64,000 bases of DNA from Georgenia thermotolerans (GTDB lineage Bacteria > Actinomycetota > Actinomycetes > Actinomycetales > Actinomycetaceae): contig NZ_VUKF01000010.1 of assembly GCF_009193185.1 (NCBI RefSeq), positions 1 to 64,000 on the forward strand, given 5' to 3'. This document shows, in pieces, positions 27,870 through 36,827 of the stretch. A program made the position numbers and the translations under genes. The notes beneath the pieces are model-generated. The model did no database searches and had not been told where the DNA came from. It saw nothing but the letters and a program-made list of their open reading frames with translations. Position 1 is the first letter of the stretch; each line of letters begins with the position of its first letter.

Positions 27870-29068
27870 CAGGCGCTCCTCTCGGCGGCCAGGACGGCCT
27901 CGTACGCCTCGCGCAGCACGGCGAGCTCGGCCTCGCGGGCCGGACGCCCGCCGGCCGCGGCGAGGAACTGGGCCGCGACCTCGAGCGGGTCCTGGGCGCT
28001 CGTGACCGTGGCGGCGGCGCGCTCGCGCACCCGGGCGGGCACGTGCTGGACCACCAGGGCGTGCGGGAAGCGCCGCGCGACCTGCTCCCACAGCTGCTCG
28101 GGCCGGACGTCGTCGGTCACCGTGACGCGAAGCCAGTCCGCGGTGCGGTCGTCGAAGGCCGGGCTGAGCAGCTCGGCGAGCGTGCCGGCGACGTCGCCGA
28201 GACGGCGGGGGACCGGCGTCGGCACGAGCTCGACCGCGCGCACCCCGTCGGCGCCGAGGTCGACCAGCGCGGTGGACTTGTGGTGCGCGGCCTCGGAGAA
28301 GGAGAACGCCAGCGGGGACCCGGCGTAGCGCATGACCGGGTCGACCCCCTCGCGCCCGACGCGCTGCGGCCCGTGCAGGTGCCCCAGCGCCACGTAGTCC
28401 AGGGCGGCGGCGGGGCCGAAGACCCCGGAGGGGACGGCGTCGACGCCGCCGACGCGGATGTCGCGCTCGGACTCGCTCGGCGCCCCGCCGGTGACGAACG
28501 CGTGCGCCAGCAGCATGGCCGGCACGCGGGGCCCGGACGCCCGGCGGGCGGCCAGGTCGGCGTGGACGCGGCGCAGCGCGGCGGCGGTGACGGCCTCGTG
28601 CGAGCGGGCGGGAGCGACGCGGGCGCCGTCCTCCCCGGTCTCGGCCAGCTCCTCGCGGCTCATGTCCGGGTCGAGGTAGGGCAGCGCGTACACCAGCGCC
28701 CCGGCGTCGCCGTCGGCGTCCGGCAGGACGACGGGCTCGCCCAGCCCGGCGATGCGGCTGCGCACCGCGAGGCGGTCGCGGAAGAGCCCGGCGCCGAAGC
28801 CGAGCCGGGTGGCCGAGTCGTGGTTGCCGGGGGTGAGCACCACCCGGGTCAGGGCGGTGAGCCGGCCCAGGGCGTCGGAGAGCAGCTCGACCGAGGCCAC
28901 CGGAGGGACCGCCCGGTCGTAGACGTCCCCCGCGACGACGACGGCGTCGACCCGCTCGGCGCGGACCAGCTCGACCAGGTGGTCGAGGAACGCCTCGTGG
29001 GCCCCGTGCAGGTCCACCCCGTGCAGGGTGCGGCCCAGGTGCCAGTCCGAGGTGTGCAGGATCCGCAT
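27869..29068 (-). CDS. sbcD: SbcD exonuclease subunit (Mre11-like nuclease)
   Basis: 399 residues with all Mre11-type metallophosphoesterase motifs: MRILHTSDWHLGRTLHG, VVVAGDVYDRAVPP, VLTPGNHDSATRLG, and later LLAHAFVTGG and DYVALGHLHGPQ. The start chosen is the ATG at 29066-29068, where the protein begins directly with the first strand; TAGCGT ends 7 nt upstream, indicating a leaderless transcript. Ten more codons are open upstream but would run through that -10. It overlaps sbcC (ATGA) and forms the SbcCD complex with it. Confidence 0.95.
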   Translation of the reverse strand: MRILHTSDWHLGRTLHGVDLHGAHEAFLDHLVELVRAERVDAVVVAGDVYDRAVPPVASVELLSDALGRLTALTRVVLTPGNHDSATRLGFGAGLFRDRLAVRSRIAGLGEPVVLPDADGDAGALVYALPYLDPDMSREELAETGEDGARVAPARSHEAVTAAALRRVHADLAARRASGPRVPAMLLAHAFVTGGAPSESERDIRVGGVDAVPSGVFGPAAALDYVALGHLHGPQRVGREGVDPVMRYAGSPLAFSFSEAAHHKSTALVDLGADGVRAVELVPTPVPRRLGDVAGTLAELLSPAFDDRTADWLRVTVTDDVRPEQLWEQVARRFPHALVVQHVPARVRERAAATVTSAQDPLEVAAQFLAAAGGRPAREAELAVLREAYEAVLAAERSA

Positions 29069-29075
29069 GCCGTGG

Positions 29076-29081
29076 ACGCTA
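29076..29081 (-). promoter_or_regulatory. TAGCGT -10 hexamer, leaderless start of sbcD
   Basis: Reading the minus strand, TAGCGT is followed by 7 nt (CCACGGC) and then the sbcD ATG. No Shine-Dalgarno is present. This gives sbcDC its own promoter, separate from hisN upstream. Confidence 0.55.
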
Positions 29082-29188
29082 ACCCCGGGCACTGACATCG
29101 CCCGGGAGTGACACGGCGGGGGCGAATCACACCCGGGCGCCGGTGGGGGTGGCCTCGCCGGTGCCGCGCCCGGCCCGGCGGGGCGAGG

Positions 29189-29995
29189 TCAGTCCTCCTG
29201 CGACCCCAGCTGCGCCAGCACCGCGTCGTGCAGCAGCCCGTTGGTCACCACGGCGTTGCCGCCCCAGGGCCCGTCCGCGCCGTCGAGGCTGGTGAACCGG
29301 CCCCCGGCCTCGGTGACGATCGGGACCAGGGCGGCCATGTCGTACAGCTCCAGCTCGGGCTCGCAGGCGATGTCGACCGCGCCCTCGGCGGCGAGCATGT
29401 AGGACCAGAAGTCCCCGTAGGCCCGGGTGCGCCAGACCTGCTGGGCGAGCCCGAGGAAGGCGCGCAGGCTGCCGCGCTCGGCCCACCCGTCCAGGCTCGA
29501 GTAGCTCAGCGAGGCGTCGGCGAGCTCGGCGACCCGCGAGACGTGGATCTGCCGGGCGGTCGACAGCGACCGGCCCGTCCACGCGCCCGCGCCCTGCGCG
29601 GCCCACCAGCGCCGCCCCAGCGCCGGGGCGGAGACGACGCCGACGACCACCTCGCCGTCCTCGACCAGCCCGATCAGCGTCGCCCACACCGGCACCCCGC
29701 GGACGAAGTTCTTCGTGCCGTCGATCGGGTCGATGACCCACTGGCGCGGGGAGTGCCCGGTCACCCCGAACTCCTCGCCGAGCACCGAGTCGCGCGGGCG
29801 GGTGCGGGCCAGCTGGCCGCGGACGATCTCCTCGGCGCTGCGGTCGGCGTCCGAGACCGGGGTGAGGTCCGGCTTGGTCTCCACCCGCAGGTCCAGCGCC
29901 CCGAAGCGGGCCATCGTCTGGCCGTCGACCTGGTCGGCGATGACGTGCGCCAGGCGCAGGTCGTCGGTGTAGCGGCTGGCCCCGGAGATGCTCAT
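29189..29995 (-). CDS. hisN: Histidinol-phosphatase, inositol-monophosphatase type
   Basis: 268 residues. The metal-binding motifs of the family are all present: [28 protein letters not shown], and [18 protein letters not shown] with the late Asp. The sequence ([20 protein letters not shown]) matches actinobacterial HisN, which dephosphorylates histidinol phosphate in histidine biosynthesis, better than generic inositol monophosphatases. The start at 29995 is preceded by TACCGT at 7 nt (leaderless); a GTG three codons earlier lies inside that hexamer. It follows the glycosyltransferase gene on the same strand, at 63 bp. Confidence 0.9.
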   Translation of the reverse strand: MSISGASRYTDDLRLAHVIADQVDGQTMARFGALDLRVETKPDLTPVSDADRSAEEIVRGQLARTRPRDSVLGEEFGVTGHSPRQWVIDPIDGTKNFVRGVPVWATLIGLVEDGEVVVGVVSAPALGRRWWAAQGAGAWTGRSLSTARQIHVSRVAELADASLSYSSLDGWAERGSLRAFLGLAQQVWRTRAYGDFWSYMLAAEGAVDIACEPELELYDMAALVPIVTEAGGRFTSLDGADGPWGGNAVVTNGLLHDAVLAQLGSQED

Positions 29996-30002
29996 GCCTG
30001 GC

Positions 30003-30008
30003 ACGGTA
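30003..30008 (-). promoter_or_regulatory. TACCGT -10 hexamer, leaderless start of hisN
   Basis: On the minus strand TACCGT is followed by GCCAGGC (7 nt) and the ATG at 29995. No ribosome binding site. Confidence 0.5.
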
Positions 30009-30058
30009 GCGCCCCCGCGGCGGGCCGCCGGCGCGCCGCTCCGGCACGCGGACGCAGG

Positions 30059-31243
30059 TCAGCGGCCGGTCAGGTCCTCCAGGAGCGCGACGGCGGAGCC
30101 CACCGGCGGCAGCGCGGCGGCCTCCGCGGCCAGGGCGGCGGCCCGACGGCGGAACGCCGGGTCCGTCAGCACCGCACCCACCGCGGCACGCACCTGCGGC
30201 GGCGTGACGGTGACCGGGTCGAGCACCGTCCCGACGCCCAGGGCGGCGCAGCGCGCGGCGTTGTCGGGCTGGTCGGCGCCCATCGGCAGGACGACCACCG
30301 GGACGCCGGCCGTCAGCGCCGCCGTCACCGTCCCGGAGCCGCCGTGGGTGACGACGACGTCGGCCGCCGCGATCACCCGGTCCTGGTCGACGAACGGCTC
30401 GACCCGCACGTGCGCCGGCTGCGGGCCGAGCAGGGCGGGGTCGAGGCCGGCGCCCAGGCTGACGAGGACGTCGGCGGGCAGGTCGCGCAGGCCGGCCAGC
30501 ACCCGGGTGAACAGGTCGCCGGACTCGAGGTTGAACACCGTGCCGAGCGAGAAGTACACGAGGGGCCGGGCGCCATCGGCGGCGGGCGCGAGGCCGGGCG
30601 CGACGCTCGCCGGGCCGGTGGCGTCGTCGTCGGCCGCACCGCGCGCGCCGGCCCCGGCGCCCGGGCGCAGCAGGCGGGCCGTGGCGGGCAGCGGCGCCGC
30701 CGGGTCGCGAAAGCTCGGCGGGAACGGGCACAGCACGAGGTGCCGGGCGAGCATGGCCAGCGGCGGCTCGTCGGGCAGCCCGTGGGCCGCGCGGAGCGCG
30801 CGCAGCGGCTCGCCCACCACCGCCTCGCGCACGAAGGTGCCCGCCGCCATGACGAGCACGGTGGCGTGCGGGACCCCGAGCCGCTCGGCGGCGACCATGG
30901 CGCCGAAGTCGACCTCGTCGCACACCACGACGTCGGGGCGCCACCGGGCCGCCAGCGCCAGCAGGTCGGCGGCCCGGGAGCGTGCGGTGCGCCCGGCGTA
31001 GCCCTCGCGCAGGGCCCGGTCCTCCCGGTCGAGGTCCAGCGGCAGCAGGGCGCTCAGCCGCACCGGCCCGGCGGTCTCGGCGCTGGTGACGACGACGTCG
31101 AGGCCGTCGGCCGCCACCGCCGGCGCCGCGGAGGCCTGGCAGGCCACGCGCACCTCGTGCCCGCTCGCGACCAGGGCGCGGGCGACGGGGGCGAGCGGGC
31201 CGTAGTGGCCCAGCCCGCCGGCGAAGGCGACCAGGACGCGCAC
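30059..31243 (-). CDS. UGT/GT1-type glycosyltransferase
   Basis: 394-residue GT-B fold glycosyltransferase. The N-terminal domain begins VRVLVAFAGGLGHYGPLAPVA; the C-terminal nucleotide-sugar domain has LVYFSLGTVFN, VRVEPFVDQDRVIAAADVVV, THGGSGTVTAAL and VVLPMGADQPDNA, the plant/bacterial UGT signature as in macrolide glycosyltransferases. The acceptor and sugar are unknown. The GTG start follows the rsgA stop directly (TGAGTG), so translation is coupled to rsgA. There is no secondary-metabolite cluster around it; a housekeeping or detoxifying role is possible. Confidence 0.87.
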   Translation of the reverse strand: MRVLVAFAGGLGHYGPLAPVARALVASGHEVRVACQASAAPAVAADGLDVVVTSAETAGPVRLSALLPLDLDREDRALREGYAGRTARSRAADLLALAARWRPDVVVCDEVDFGAMVAAERLGVPHATVLVMAAGTFVREAVVGEPLRALRAAHGLPDEPPLAMLARHLVLCPFPPSFRDPAAPLPATARLLRPGAGAGARGAADDDATGPASVAPGLAPAADGARPLVYFSLGTVFNLESGDLFTRVLAGLRDLPADVLVSLGAGLDPALLGPQPAHVRVEPFVDQDRVIAAADVVVTHGGSGTVTAALTAGVPVVVLPMGADQPDNAARCAALGVGTVLDPVTVTPPQVRAAVGAVLTDPAFRRRAAALAAEAAALPPVGSAVALLEDLTGR

Positions 31244-32266
31244 TCAGGACTCCGCGCCGGTCTTGGCCGCCAGCAGCCGGCGGAATGACGCCAGCCGGGC
31301 CTCGCCCGCCGGGCCGGCCCGCCCGGCGTCCACCCACTCGTCCAGCGCGCAGTCGGGCGCGTCGGCGGTGTGCGTGCAGCCGCGCGGGCAGTCCTGGGCG
31401 ACGGCGTCGAGGTCGGGGAAGGCGCGCAGCAGGCCCTCGGCGGCGATGTGGCTCAGCCCGAACGAGCGCACCCCGGGGGTGTCGATGACCCAGCCGCCCT
31501 CGGGCAGCTCGAGGGCGACGGCCGAGGAGGAGGTGTGCCGGCCGCGGCCGGTGACGGCGTTGACGTCCCCGGTGGCCCGCCCGGCCGCGGGCACGAGCGC
31601 GTTGACGAGGGTCGACTTGCCCACGCCCGAGTGGCCGATGAGCACCGACACGCGCCCGGCGAGGCGCTCGCGGAAGGCGTCGAGGCCGTGGATGGCGCCG
31701 TCGTCGCGGGAGGTGATCAGGGCCGGGACCTCCAGCGCCTCGTACAGCGCGAGGAACGGCGCCGGGTCGGCGAGGTCGGCCTTGGTCAGGCACAGCACCG
31801 GCTCCATGCCGGCGTCGTAGGCGGCCACCAGGCAGCGGTCCACCATGCGCGGGCGCGGCTCGGGGTCGGCCAGGGCGGTGACGATGACGAGCTGGTCGGC
31901 GTTGGCGACGATGATCCGCTCCACCCCGGCGGCGTCGCCGTCCTCCGCGGAGCGACGCAGCACCGAGGTGCGCGGCTCGACGCGCACGATGCGCGCCAGG
32001 GTGTCCTTGCGACCGGAGACGTCCCCGACCACCCCGACCCGGTCGCCGACGACGATCCGCCCGCCGCGGCCCAGCTCCCGGGCCTTCATGCCCACCACGG
32101 GGGTGCCGTCGTCGGTGAGGAGCTGGTAGCGGCCCCGGTCCACGCCGAGCACCAGGGCGCCGACGGCGTCGGCGTGCTCGGGCCGCTTCTTCGTGCGCGG
32201 CCGGTTGCCCTTGGGGTTGGGCCGCACCCGGACCCGGGCGTCGTCGGTGCCGATGTCGCGGGCCAT
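31244..32266 (-). CDS. rsgA: Ribosome small subunit-dependent GTPase A
   Basis: 340 residues: a basic N-terminus (RPNPKGNRPRTKKRPEH), OB fold, circularly permuted GTPase with G4 LTKADL before G1 IGHSGVGKSTLVNAL and G3 WVIDTPGVRSFG, then the zinc-knuckle CPRGCTHTADAPDCAL. RsgA helps late 30S maturation. The ATG lies 2 bp beyond the aroA stop, and the gene abuts the glycosyltransferase; aroA-rsgA adjacency is conserved in actinobacteria (Rv3227-Rv3228 in M. tuberculosis). Confidence 0.96.
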   Translation of the reverse strand: MARDIGTDDARVRVRPNPKGNRPRTKKRPEHADAVGALVLGVDRGRYQLLTDDGTPVVGMKARELGRGGRIVVGDRVGVVGDVSGRKDTLARIVRVEPRTSVLRRSAEDGDAAGVERIIVANADQLVIVTALADPEPRPRMVDRCLVAAYDAGMEPVLCLTKADLADPAPFLALYEALEVPALITSRDDGAIHGLDAFRERLAGRVSVLIGHSGVGKSTLVNALVPAAGRATGDVNAVTGRGRHTSSSAVALELPEGGWVIDTPGVRSFGLSHIAAEGLLRAFPDLDAVAQDCPRGCTHTADAPDCALDEWVDAGRAGPAGEARLASFRRLLAAKTGAES

Positions 32267-32268
32267 GG

Positions 32269-33609
32269 TCAGCCGCGCCCCGCCAGCATCGCCCGCCACA
32301 TGCCGGGGAAGTCCGGCAGCGTCTTGGCGGTGGTGGCCACGTCCACCACCCGCACGCCGGGCACGCGCAGGCCCAGGATCGCCCCGAAGGTGGCCATCCG
32401 GTGGTCGTGATAGCTCTCGACGACGCCGCCGTGCAGCGGCGCGGGGTCGATCTCCACCCCGTCCGCCGTCTCGCGGGCCCGCCCGCCCAGCCGGGTGATC
32501 TCGGTGACGATGGCGGCCAGCCGGTCGGTCTCGTGCCCGCGCAGGTGCGCGACGCCGCGCAGCCGCGACGGGCTCTCGGCCAGCGCGCACAGCGCCGCGA
32601 TGGTCGGGGTCAGCTCGCCGACGTCGTGCAGGTCCGCGTCCAGGCCCTGGATACGCCCGTCCGCCGGGCCGGTCACCCGCAGGGTGCCGTCCTCGAGCAC
32701 CACCTCGGCGCCCATCGCGGCGAGCAGCTCGCGCAGCCCGTCGCCGGCCTGGGTGGTGGTCGCCGGCCAGCGCGGCACCCGCACGGTGCCGCCGGCGGCC
32801 AGGGCGGCGGCGAGGAACGGCCCGGCGTTGGACAGGTCCGGCTCGACGACGACGCGCCCGCCGGCCACCGGGCCGGGGTGGACGCGCCAGCGGGTCGGCG
32901 CCCACTCGGTGGTGGCCCCGGCCGGGGCGCCGTCCTCGGTGAGCTCCTCGACGGTGACGCCGCGCTCGCGCAGGACCGCCACGGTCATGTCGATGTGCGG
33001 CAGCGAGGGCAGCGTCGCGCCGGTGTGGCGCAGGTCCACACCCTGCGCGTAGGCGGGGGCGGCGAGCAGCAGCGCGGAGACGAACTGGCTGGAGGCGGAG
33101 GCGTCGACGTAGACCGACCCACCGGTCAGCGCGCCGGTGCCGTGGACGGTCAGCGGCAGGGTGGGCTCGCCGTCGGCGTTGGTGGCGGCGTCGACGGCGG
33201 CGCCGAGGTCGCGCAGGCCGCGCACCACCGGACCCATGGGGCGCTCGCGGGCGCGGAGGTCGCCGTCGAGGTGGACCTCGCCGTCGGCGAGGACCGCGAG
33301 GGCCGGGACGAACCGCATGACGGTGCCGGCCAGGCCGCAGTCCACCTGGGCCGGGCCGCGCAGCGGGCCGGGCGTGACGAGGAGGTCCTCCCCGGCGGCC
33401 TCGACGGTGGTGCCCAGGGCGCGCAGCGCGCCGACCATGAGCTCGGAGTCACGGGAGTGCAGGGGGCGGACCAGCTCGGTGGGCCCGTCGGCGAGCGCGG
33501 CGAGCAGGAGGTAGCGGTTGGTCAGCGACTTCGAGCCCGGGACGTCGACGGTGGCGTCGAGCGGGCCGGTGGCGGTCGATGCGGGCCAGGGGTCCTCGGG
33601 CAGGGTCAT
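32269..33609 (-). CDS. aroA: 3-phosphoshikimate 1-carboxyvinyltransferase (EPSP synthase)
   Basis: 446 residues. Class I EPSPS blocks: [20 protein letters not shown] near the N-terminus, [60 protein letters not shown] and [15 protein letters not shown]. It makes 5-enolpyruvylshikimate 3-phosphate in the shikimate pathway, so the window contains both a biosynthetic and a catabolic branch gene. The start at 33609 has TACCCT 7 nt upstream and no Shine-Dalgarno; a longer frame of 16 codons runs through the promoter. First gene of the aroA-rsgA-glycosyltransferase unit. Confidence 0.96.
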   Translation of the reverse strand: MTLPEDPWPASTATGPLDATVDVPGSKSLTNRYLLLAALADGPTELVRPLHSRDSELMVGALRALGTTVEAAGEDLLVTPGPLRGPAQVDCGLAGTVMRFVPALAVLADGEVHLDGDLRARERPMGPVVRGLRDLGAAVDAATNADGEPTLPLTVHGTGALTGGSVYVDASASSQFVSALLLAAPAYAQGVDLRHTGATLPSLPHIDMTVAVLRERGVTVEELTEDGAPAGATTEWAPTRWRVHPGPVAGGRVVVEPDLSNAGPFLAAALAAGGTVRVPRWPATTTQAGDGLRELLAAMGAEVVLEDGTLRVTGPADGRIQGLDADLHDVGELTPTIAALCALAESPSRLRGVAHLRGHETDRLAAIVTEITRLGGRARETADGVEIDPAPLHGGVVESYHDHRMATFGAILGLRVPGVRVVDVATTAKTLPDFPGMWRAMLAGRG

Positions 33610-33616
33610 GCCAGCG

Positions 33617-33622
33617 AGGGTA
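33617..33622 (-). promoter_or_regulatory. TACCCT -10 hexamer, leaderless start of aroA
   Basis: On the minus strand TACCCT is followed by CGCTGGC (7 nt) and the aroA ATG at 33609. Confidence 0.5.
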
Positions 33623-33681
33623 GTGGGCCGGGCGCGGCCGGGGCCGGTGGGGCCCACCCTGTCAGACGGCCGCCGGGCCGG

Positions 33682-34179
33682 TCAGTCCTTGTACCGCTCC
33701 TTCAGGGCCGCTTTCGCCTCGCGCAGCTCGGAGCGCTGCCCCCGGGCGTTCTCCACCCGCCAGGCCCACGACGGCTTGCCGCCGCGGTAGGCGGCCGCGA
33801 AGAGCAGGCCGCCGCCGAGGCCGACGCCGCGCAGCAGCCCGGAGAGGTACTCGCGGCGCTGCTGGCCGCCGTTGGCCGCCCACACCGGGTTGTGCACCAC
33901 CGTGAGCGGGACGTTGATCGCCGCCAGGGTCAGCGCGGCGGCGCGCGGGCTGCGGCCGGTGGCGAGCATGAGGCCCGCGACGGCGCTGACCGCGCCGGAG
34001 ACCCGGGTGAGCAGCTTGGGGTTGGCGTACAGCGCCGCCGGCACGCCGGCCTTGCGCAGGGTCGGCTCCAGCCGCTGGAGCTTCTCGGCGTGCTTGTCGG
34101 GGTGCAGCACCGCGTCCACGCCGTCGACGACGAAGGGGGCGGCCAGGGCGGGACGGGCGAACGGGCTGACGAGGCTCAT
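33682..34179 (-). CDS. DoxX-family membrane protein
   Basis: 165 residues. Opening [24 protein letters not shown] is the characteristic first helix of actinobacterial DoxX-like proteins, followed by [20 protein letters not shown] and [19 protein letters not shown]; about four membrane segments and a basic C-terminus. In M. tuberculosis a DoxX protein works with SodA and SseA against thiol and radical stress. Here it lies head-to-head with sigR, the thiol-stress sigma factor, sharing a 235-bp promoter region, but no SigR motif was seen in its direction. Confidence 0.85.
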   Translation of the reverse strand: MSLVSPFARPALAAPFVVDGVDAVLHPDKHAEKLQRLEPTLRKAGVPAALYANPKLLTRVSGAVSAVAGLMLATGRSPRAAALTLAAINVPLTVVHNPVWAANGGQQRREYLSGLLRGVGLGGGLLFAAAYRGGKPSWAWRVENARGQRSELREAKAALKERYKD

Positions 34180-34278
34180 GTCACATTGCTACCGCACCAG
34201 GCGGACCGGGGCGACCCGATTGGAGGGGTGGCCCGGGACGGGCGGGACGCGGGCCGTGCGAATTGCCCCGCCACCGGC

Positions 34279-34304
34279 GGAATGAACAGCCCCCGGTGCC
34301 CGTT
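34279..34304 (+). promoter_or_regulatory. Consensus SigR promoter upstream of sigR (autoregulation)
   Basis: GGAAT at 34279-34283, exactly 18 bp, GTT at 34302-34304. This equals the SigR consensus and spacing. The expected start point (about 34310-34314) falls on the in-frame ATG at 34314, so the transcript would be leaderless or nearly so for a longer SigR form. Confidence 0.8.
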
Positions 34305-34415
34305 GCACCCGACATGACCAGCCTGATCCTCGACATTCCGCGCGCCGCGCAGGCGGCGGGCACCGGGGCCTGGTCGGGATTCGGTGCGCCGGCCGGCGGG
34401 CTACCCTCGTGGGTG

Positions 34416-35036
34416 ATGACCGAGAGCCACGAGGAAGACCTCGACCGCGCGCCCGACGGTGAGACCGACGCCGAACGGGCGCTGCGTTTCGAGCGCGACG
34501 CGCTGCCGTTCCTCGACCAGCTCTACGGCGCCGCCATGCGGATGACCCGCAACCCGTCCGACGCCGAGGACCTCGTCCAGGAGACGTTCACGAAGGCCTT
34601 CGCCGCCTTCCACCAGTACCGTCCCGGCACGAACCTCAAGGCCTGGCTCTACCGGATCCTCACCAACACGTTCATCAACACCTACCGCAAGAAGCAGCGC
34701 GAGCCGCAGCAGTCCGACGCGGAGCAGGTGGAGGACTGGCAGATCCACCGGGCCGCCTCGCACACCTCGACCGGGCTGCGCTCGGCCGAGGCGGAGGCGC
34801 TGGACCAGCTGCCCGACTCCGAGATCAGGGACGCCCTCAACCAGCTGCCGGAGGACTTCCGGCTCGCGGTGTACCTCGCCGACGTCGAGGGCTTCGCCTA
34901 CAAGGAGATCGCCGAGATCATGGGCACACCGATCGGGACCGTGATGTCCCGGCTGCACCGCGGCCGGCGCCAGCTGCGCGAGCTGCTGGTCGACCACGCG
35001 CGGACGCTCGGGATCAGGACGGAGGCCAAGGCATGA
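34416..35036 (+). CDS. sigR: ECF sigma factor SigR/SigH (thiol-oxidative stress)
   Basis: 206 residues from the ATG at 34416 (a GTG lies at 34413). Region 2 covers [34 protein letters not shown] and [20 protein letters not shown]; region 4 covers [20 protein letters not shown] and [19 protein letters not shown]. These are typical of SigR (Streptomyces) and SigH (mycobacteria). The frame stays open upstream through ATG codons at 34314 and 34263; 34314 sits at the predicted start point of the consensus SigR promoter, giving a 34-residue extension like the unstable SigR-prime isoform of S. coelicolor. TACCCT at 34402-34407 could be the -10 of a constitutive promoter for the short form. The 3' end overlaps rsrA (ATGA). 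Confidence 0.95.
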   Translation: MTESHEEDLDRAPDGETDAERALRFERDALPFLDQLYGAAMRMTRNPSDAEDLVQETFTKAFAAFHQYRPGTNLKAWLYRILTNTFINTYRKKQREPQQSDAEQVEDWQIHRAASHTSTGLRSAEAEALDQLPDSEIRDALNQLPEDFRLAVYLADVEGFAYKEIAEIMGTPIGTVMSRLHRGRRQLRELLVDHARTLGIRTEAKA

Positions 35037-35368
35037 GCGAGGACGAGACCCCAGACCTCGTCGACCGCGCCGAACGGGCCCTGCTGGCCCTCACCGGCGG
35101 ACGCGCGCGGGTGTGCAGCTGCGAGGAGCTGCTCGAGAACCTCATGGAGTTCCTCGACTCCGAGCTCGACGAGGACACCTGCACCCGCTACCGCCAGCAC
35201 GCCGCGACCTGCCCCACCTGCCACGAGGCCGCCGACGCCGAGCAGCACATCCGCGAGATGGTGCGCCGGTCGTGCGCGGAGAAGGCGCCGTCCTCGCTGC
35301 GCCTGCGGGTGGAGTCCCAGCTCGCGGTGCTGCGCGTCACCCGGGTGCGGAGCACCGAGCAGTTCTGA
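35033..35368 (+). CDS. rsrA: Zinc-binding redox-sensitive anti-sigma factor RsrA
   Basis: 111 residues. It contains the ZAS signature HAATCPTC (HxxxCxxC) preceded by [19 protein letters not shown], and a late RRSCAEK cysteine. In S. coelicolor RsrA holds zinc and SigR in the reduced state; disulfide stress forms an intramolecular disulfide, releasing zinc and SigR. The Cys and His needed for zinc and for the trigger disulfide are all visible. The ATG overlaps the sigR stop by 4 bp, ensuring near-equal synthesis. Confidence 0.93.
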   Translation: MSEDETPDLVDRAERALLALTGGRARVCSCEELLENLMEFLDSELDEDTCTRYRQHAATCPTCHEAADAEQHIREMVRRSCAEKAPSSLRLRVESQLAVLRVTRVRSTEQF

Positions 35369-35628
35369 CGCCCCCCGTCCGACTCGCCGTTCCACGGCGC
35401 GACGTGCGGTCTTGTCGCGTCTCCGGGCGTCGAGACCGACGAAGTTGTGGCCCAGTAGGCGCTCGGAACCACAATCTCGTCGCACTCGGCGCTGGCGACC
35501 CCTCGAGAGCGACGACGCTGCTGGCTGGCTCCGGGCGCCGCGCGAAGGCCCCGCCAAGTGTGGGACGATGGTCGGCGTGATTCGTGCCCGCCGGACGGTG
35601 GGCGACCCCCTGAGCTGAGGAGAACGTC

Positions 35629-35703
35629 ATGAGCAAGCGCGGTCGCAAGCGTCGGTCCCGTCGGGGCAGCGCCGCCAACCACGGCAAGCGTCCCAACGCC
35701 TGA
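35629..35703 (+). CDS. Ribosomal protein bL37 (24 residues)
   Basis: A 24-codon gene beginning MSKRGRKRRSRRGS and ending NHGKRPNA, stop TGA at 35701-35703, preceded by TGAGGAGAACGTC as Shine-Dalgarno. It corresponds to bL37, the tiny actinobacterial large-subunit protein found in mycobacterial 70S structures, whose C-terminal HGKRPNA and basic composition it shares. It is too short for most gene finders. Its position downstream of sigR-rsrA is also seen in mycobacteria. A hairpin terminator follows at 35732-35757. Confidence 0.9.
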   Translation: MSKRGRKRRSRRGSAANHGKRPNA

Positions 35704-35731
35704 CCGCGGCGCGGATACGTTCCGCGCCCAG

Positions 35732-35757
35732 GGGCCGGCCACCTCGGTGACCGGCCC
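35732..35757 (+). terminator. Hairpin after bL37
   Basis: GGGCCGGCCAC (35732-35742) pairs with GTGACCGGCCC (35747-35757), one mismatch, tetraloop CTCG, followed by TT; 28 bp after the bL37 stop. Confidence 0.7.
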
Positions 35758-35829
35758 TTCGTCATGCCCGCAGGCCGGGACGCGCGCCGAGGCCACGGAG
35801 TTGTCATGCCACCGGACGGCGGGCGGCCC

Positions 35830-35835
35830 TAGTGT
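35830..35835 (+). promoter_or_regulatory. TAGTGT -10 hexamer, leaderless start
   Basis: TAGTGT ends 7 nt before the ATG at 35843; no ribosome binding site. Confidence 0.55.
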
Positions 35836-35842
35836 GGCGGCC

Positions 35843-36817
35843 ATGCGCTGCGCCTACGTGGAGAGCCAGGACGCCGACCGGCCGCTGGACGGGCTGCGGG
35901 TGGGGGACCTGCCCGACCCCGGCGCACCGCTGCCGGGGTGGGTGCCGGTGACCGTGCGCGCCGCCGCCCTGAACCAGCACGACCTGTTCTCCCTGCGCGG
36001 CGTCGGCCTGCCGGCCGAGCGCCTGCCGATGATCCTGGGCACCGACGCCGTCGGCGTGCTCGACGACGGCACCGAGGTCGTCGTGCACTCGGTGATCCCC
36101 AGCCCGGGCTGGCAGGGGGAGGAAACCCTCGACCCGCGCCGCACCCTGCTGTCCGAGCTCCACCCCGGCACGCTGGCCGAGCGGGTGTGGGTGCCGGCCG
36201 GCAACGTCGTCCCCAAGGACCCCGCCCTGAGCTGGGCCGAGGCGGCCGCCCTGCCCACCGCCTACCTCACCGCCTACCGGATGCTCTTCGACGCCGCGGC
36301 CCTGCGGCCCGGCGCCACCGTGCTCGTCCAGGGCGCCGGCGGCGGGGTGGCCACGGCCGCCGTGGTGCTCGGCCGCGCCGCGGGCCTGCGGGTGTGGGTC
36401 ACCTCCCGCTCGGAGGCCAAGCGCGCCCGCGCCCTCGACATCGGCGCCCACGCCGCCTTCCCCACCGGCGCCCGGCTGCCCGCGCAGGTCGACGCCGTCG
36501 TCGAGACCGTCGGGGCGGCGACCTGGGCGCACTCGCTGCGCGCGCTGCGCCCCGGCGGCACCGTCGCGCTGGCCGGCGCCACCTCCGGCGCCATGCCGCC
36601 GGCCGAGCTCAACCGCATCTTCTTCCGCTCGCTGCGCGTGGTCGGCACCACCATGGGCACCCGCGACCAGCTCGTCGCGCTGCAGCAGATGCTCCTCGCC
36701 ACCGGCGCCCGCCCGGTGCTCGACGGCGTCGTCCCCCTCGACCAGGTGGGCGAGGCGCTGCGCCGCCTGGAGGCGGGGGAGGTGTTCGGCAAGGTCACGG
36801 TGGAGGTCTCCGCGTAG
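35843..36817 (+). CDS. Zinc-type MDR oxidoreductase (quinone reductase-like)
   Basis: 324-residue medium-chain dehydrogenase/reductase. GroES-like half: AALNQHDLFSLRGVGLP, MILGTDAVGVLDDGTEVVV; Rossmann half: VLVQGAGGGVATAAVVLGRA, VWVTSRSEAKRARALDIGAH, LRPGGTVALAGATSG; end FGKVTVEVSA. The NAD(P)H-binding GxGGGV loop is intact. There are no catalytic-zinc ligands in the usual places, so a quinone-reductase-type activity is likelier than alcohol oxidation. The start at 35843 is favoured over an earlier in-frame start because of the -10 box. Its TAG stop is part of the -10 of the next gene. Confidence 0.85.
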   Translation: MRCAYVESQDADRPLDGLRVGDLPDPGAPLPGWVPVTVRAAALNQHDLFSLRGVGLPAERLPMILGTDAVGVLDDGTEVVVHSVIPSPGWQGEETLDPRRTLLSELHPGTLAERVWVPAGNVVPKDPALSWAEAAALPTAYLTAYRMLFDAAALRPGATVLVQGAGGGVATAAVVLGRAAGLRVWVTSRSEAKRARALDIGAHAAFPTGARLPAQVDAVVETVGAATWAHSLRALRPGGTVALAGATSGAMPPAELNRIFFRSLRVVGTTMGTRDQLVALQQMLLATGARPVLDGVVPLDQVGEALRRLEAGEVFGKVTVEVSA

Positions 36818-36820
36818 GGT
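36815..36820 (+). promoter_or_regulatory. TAGGGT -10 hexamer overlapping the previous stop codon
   Basis: TAGGGT (36815-36820) starts with the TAG stop of the MDR gene and ends 7 nt before the ATG at 36828. Confidence 0.45.
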
Positions 36821-36827
36821 CGGGGCC

